A stretch of 8,134 bases of DNA. It comes from an uncultured Fibrobacterota bacterium. Its GTDB lineage: Bacteria > Fibrobacterota > Chitinivibrionia > Chitinivibrionales > CAIOZP01. Position 1 is the first letter of the stretch, and every line of letters begins with the position of its first letter. A program made the translations under genes and the position numbers. Where the stretch lies: assembly GCA_903862805.1 (NCBI GenBank), contig CAIOZP010000670.1, positions 1-8,134 of the forward strand. Reading direction: 5' to 3'. Shown here piece by piece: positions 6,966-8,134 of the stretch. A model generated the notes under the pieces. That model searched no databases and was not told the origin of the DNA. It worked only from the letters and a program-made list of their open reading frames with translations.

Positions 6966-7029
6966 TTATGTCGGCGCGCCTTTTCAAAAAAATGATCCCA
7001 CCTGGATAAACACTGCATTATTCGCATTC

Positions 7030-7056
7030 AACGCGACTAATTTGTGACATCGCGTT
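7030..7056 (-). terminator. Inverted repeat directly after the DUF2079 stop, possible weak terminator
   Basis: AACGCGA and TCGCGTT pair perfectly over seven bases around a 13-base loop, starting at the base after the TGA stop. No T-run follows the stem (GAATGCG comes next), so it is not a standard intrinsic terminator. It could be an mRNA 3'-end stabilising hairpin, a protein-binding site or chance. Confidence 0.3.
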
Positions 7057-8134
7057 TCAGCGAGGCTTCAGGATAAGCCATGCGGTACTTGAATCAATTA
7101 TTGTGTGTAAGCTGCCATTCCTCAAAGAGTCCAACATTTTATTTTCCCTATCCGATACCCTTCGCCGGTCAACTGCGATCCACGATGGTGAACTGTCTCC
7201 CATACACGGGAAAAGATGCAATTCCCTCTTGTCAACGCACCGGACATACAGATTCTCTGAGCATGACACCTTTGCCGTATCGGGGATCAGTGCAAGATTG
7301 ATCAGACATCGTTGCTTGTCAGAAGTCATAGCATATCTATCATGAAATTGGAGCAGGAAACGGCGACTCCAGGGCGCCTGCGAAAGCAGCGTGCTTGAAA
7401 TGACCGCACAAATCAACAGCGCCCAAAGGATGCTGGAATCATTCACGATACCGACCCGCCAGATCAATCTACGGAATCCCTCATACGCCCCGAACAGCAG
7501 CACCGGCACGGACAACAGAAACCGGTGGTTGTCAACAGACAGTCCGGCGCTAAAATTCCTCAGAAGTTCCGGCAAAACAGCAATGAATATTTGCGGATGA
7601 ATTATTTGCAGGAAAAGCTGCGGGAGCATTGCAAAAATCATGTTGGAGATATTTTTATCGGTGATGAGGTATTGCGAAATTATGCTCACTGGATCTTGCG
7701 CCAGGAGATGCAAAATAGCACTGACATCACGGCCATAGTGCATCACCATTTGTGACGGGAAACCGAAAGGGCGAAGTAGCTCCTGCAAATAAACCGCTCC
7801 GGAAAACCAGGTGATGCACATGATCAGCATAAGGCTTCCGATCCTGAATTCTTTTCTGGTGAAAAGATAGCAGGCCCATCCGATTCCGACCAGTGCGACA
7901 TATTCCTTGCAGAGCAATGCCGCAAATAAAAAAAGCGCTGCGGAACGAATGCGGCCGGAGAGAGACGTCATCATAAACATTATTACAAAAGGCAGCGCTA
8001 CGGCCTCGCCGTGATAATCGAAAATCCCTGCGTTGTAAGTAATCGGATGCAGCATAAAGGCTAACGTGAAAACTGCGGCAGCACCCGGACTGGCAGATTG
8101 TGACCGTAGAAATTTGTACCAGAGCGGAACAGCC
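7057..8134 (-). CDS. DUF2079 family polytopic membrane protein (partial, N-terminus beyond the right edge)
   Basis: The frame is open to the window edge, so the ATG at 8055 is internal. The 26 codons before it read AVPLWYKFLRSQSASPG and onward into AVFTLAFMLHP, giving 358 residues in all. DUF2079 is a family of predicted integral membrane proteins with a layout like GT-C glycosyltransferases; its biochemical role is not established. Recognisable features are the LHPITYNAGIFDYHGEAVALPF-type segment (Phe-Asp-x-His), the following LLCKEYVALVGIG helix with Cys-Lys-Glu, a middle segment LPELLRNFSAGL, and a soluble C-terminal part. That part contains LIPDTAKVSCSENLYVRC and LHLFPCMGDSSPSWIAVDRR, matching the family's conserved Ile-Pro and Phe-Pro / valine-aspartate pattern. 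About seven hydrophobic helices remain in the visible part. It is on the same strand as the downstream operon, but the 146-base gap with its own promoter suggests separate transcription. Confidence 0.88.
   Translation of the reverse strand, partial: AVPLWYKFLRSQSASPGAAAVFTLAFMLHPITYNAGIFDYHGEAVALPFVIMFMMTSLSGRIRSAALFLFAALLCKEYVALVGIGWACYLFTRKEFRIGSLMLIMCITWFSGAVYLQELLRPFGFPSQMVMHYGRDVSAILHLLAQDPVSIISQYLITDKNISNMIFAMLPQLFLQIIHPQIFIAVLPELLRNFSAGLSVDNHRFLLSVPVLLFGAYEGFRRLIWRVGIVNDSSILWALLICAVISSTLLSQAPWSRRFLLQFHDRYAMTSDKQRCLINLALIPDTAKVSCSENLYVRCVDKRELHLFPCMGDSSPSWIAVDRRRVSDRENKMLDSLRNGSLHTIIDSSTAWLILKPR

Noticed and set aside
6986..7005. Run of seven T on the minus strand after ATCC/GGAT, as a terminator for the DUF2079 gene
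   Set aside because: The stem is only four base pairs with a five-base loop, too weak for an intrinsic terminator.
6152..7009. Long rightward open frame (285 codons) antisense to the PTS IIA and small membrane protein genes
   Set aside because: It lies fully opposite well-supported genes, has low-complexity His/Arg/Asp-rich composition without recognisable motifs, and runs through the operon promoter. It is best explained as a shadow frame.
1..8134. Defence island, mobile element or CRISPR array
   Set aside because: No transposase, integrase, repeat-spacer pattern, terminal repeats or toxin-antitoxin pair was found. The DinG-like protein has the housekeeping exonuclease-helicase layout, with no Cas (type IV CasDinG) neighbours.

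Overview
This window of about 8.1 kb looks like bacterial chromosomal DNA of medium GC. It carries seven protein genes, two of them cut by the window edges. I see no rRNA, tRNA, CRISPR array, insertion sequence or phage gene. The lineage is uncertain. A Gram-negative, double-membrane bacterium is suggested by a lipoprotein-like secreted protein with Ser/Thr/Asp-rich composition. An EIIA(Ntr)-like protein without visible EIIB/EIIC and a DUF2079 membrane protein would also fit the Fibrobacterota or a related FCB-type candidate phylum, but this is a weak inference.

Left part (1-1265): a divergent pair. The first 27 codons of an inner-membrane protein run leftward off the window. A 325-residue predicted lipoprotein of unknown family runs rightward from a TTG start with a good Shine-Dalgarno. 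The lipoprotein gene converges on the next gene with only 16 bases between the stop codons.

Middle part (1282-6916, all minus strand): a co-directional cluster read right to left. The order is a small two-helix membrane protein (83 aa), an EIIA(Ntr)/fructose-type PTS IIA protein (TTG start), a 963-aa DnaQ-type exonuclease fused to a DinG-type Fe-S helicase, and an ABC-F ATPase. The first three genes are 27-29 bases apart and probably form one operon, with a recognisable promoter (TTGCAC-17-TATATT) just upstream. The ABC-F gene follows after 68 bases and may have its own promoter. The gene functions (DNA repair helicase/nuclease, translation-factor ATPase, phosphotransfer regulator) are housekeeping or stress-related and do not form an obvious single pathway.

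Right part (7057-8134): the C-terminal 358 residues of a DUF2079 polytopic membrane protein, minus strand, with its start outside the window.

I found no convincing undescribed system. The items most worth a second look are the apparently intact Fe-S helicase joined to an intact proofreading-type exonuclease, the unrecognised lipoprotein, and the unrecognised small membrane protein that leads the operon.
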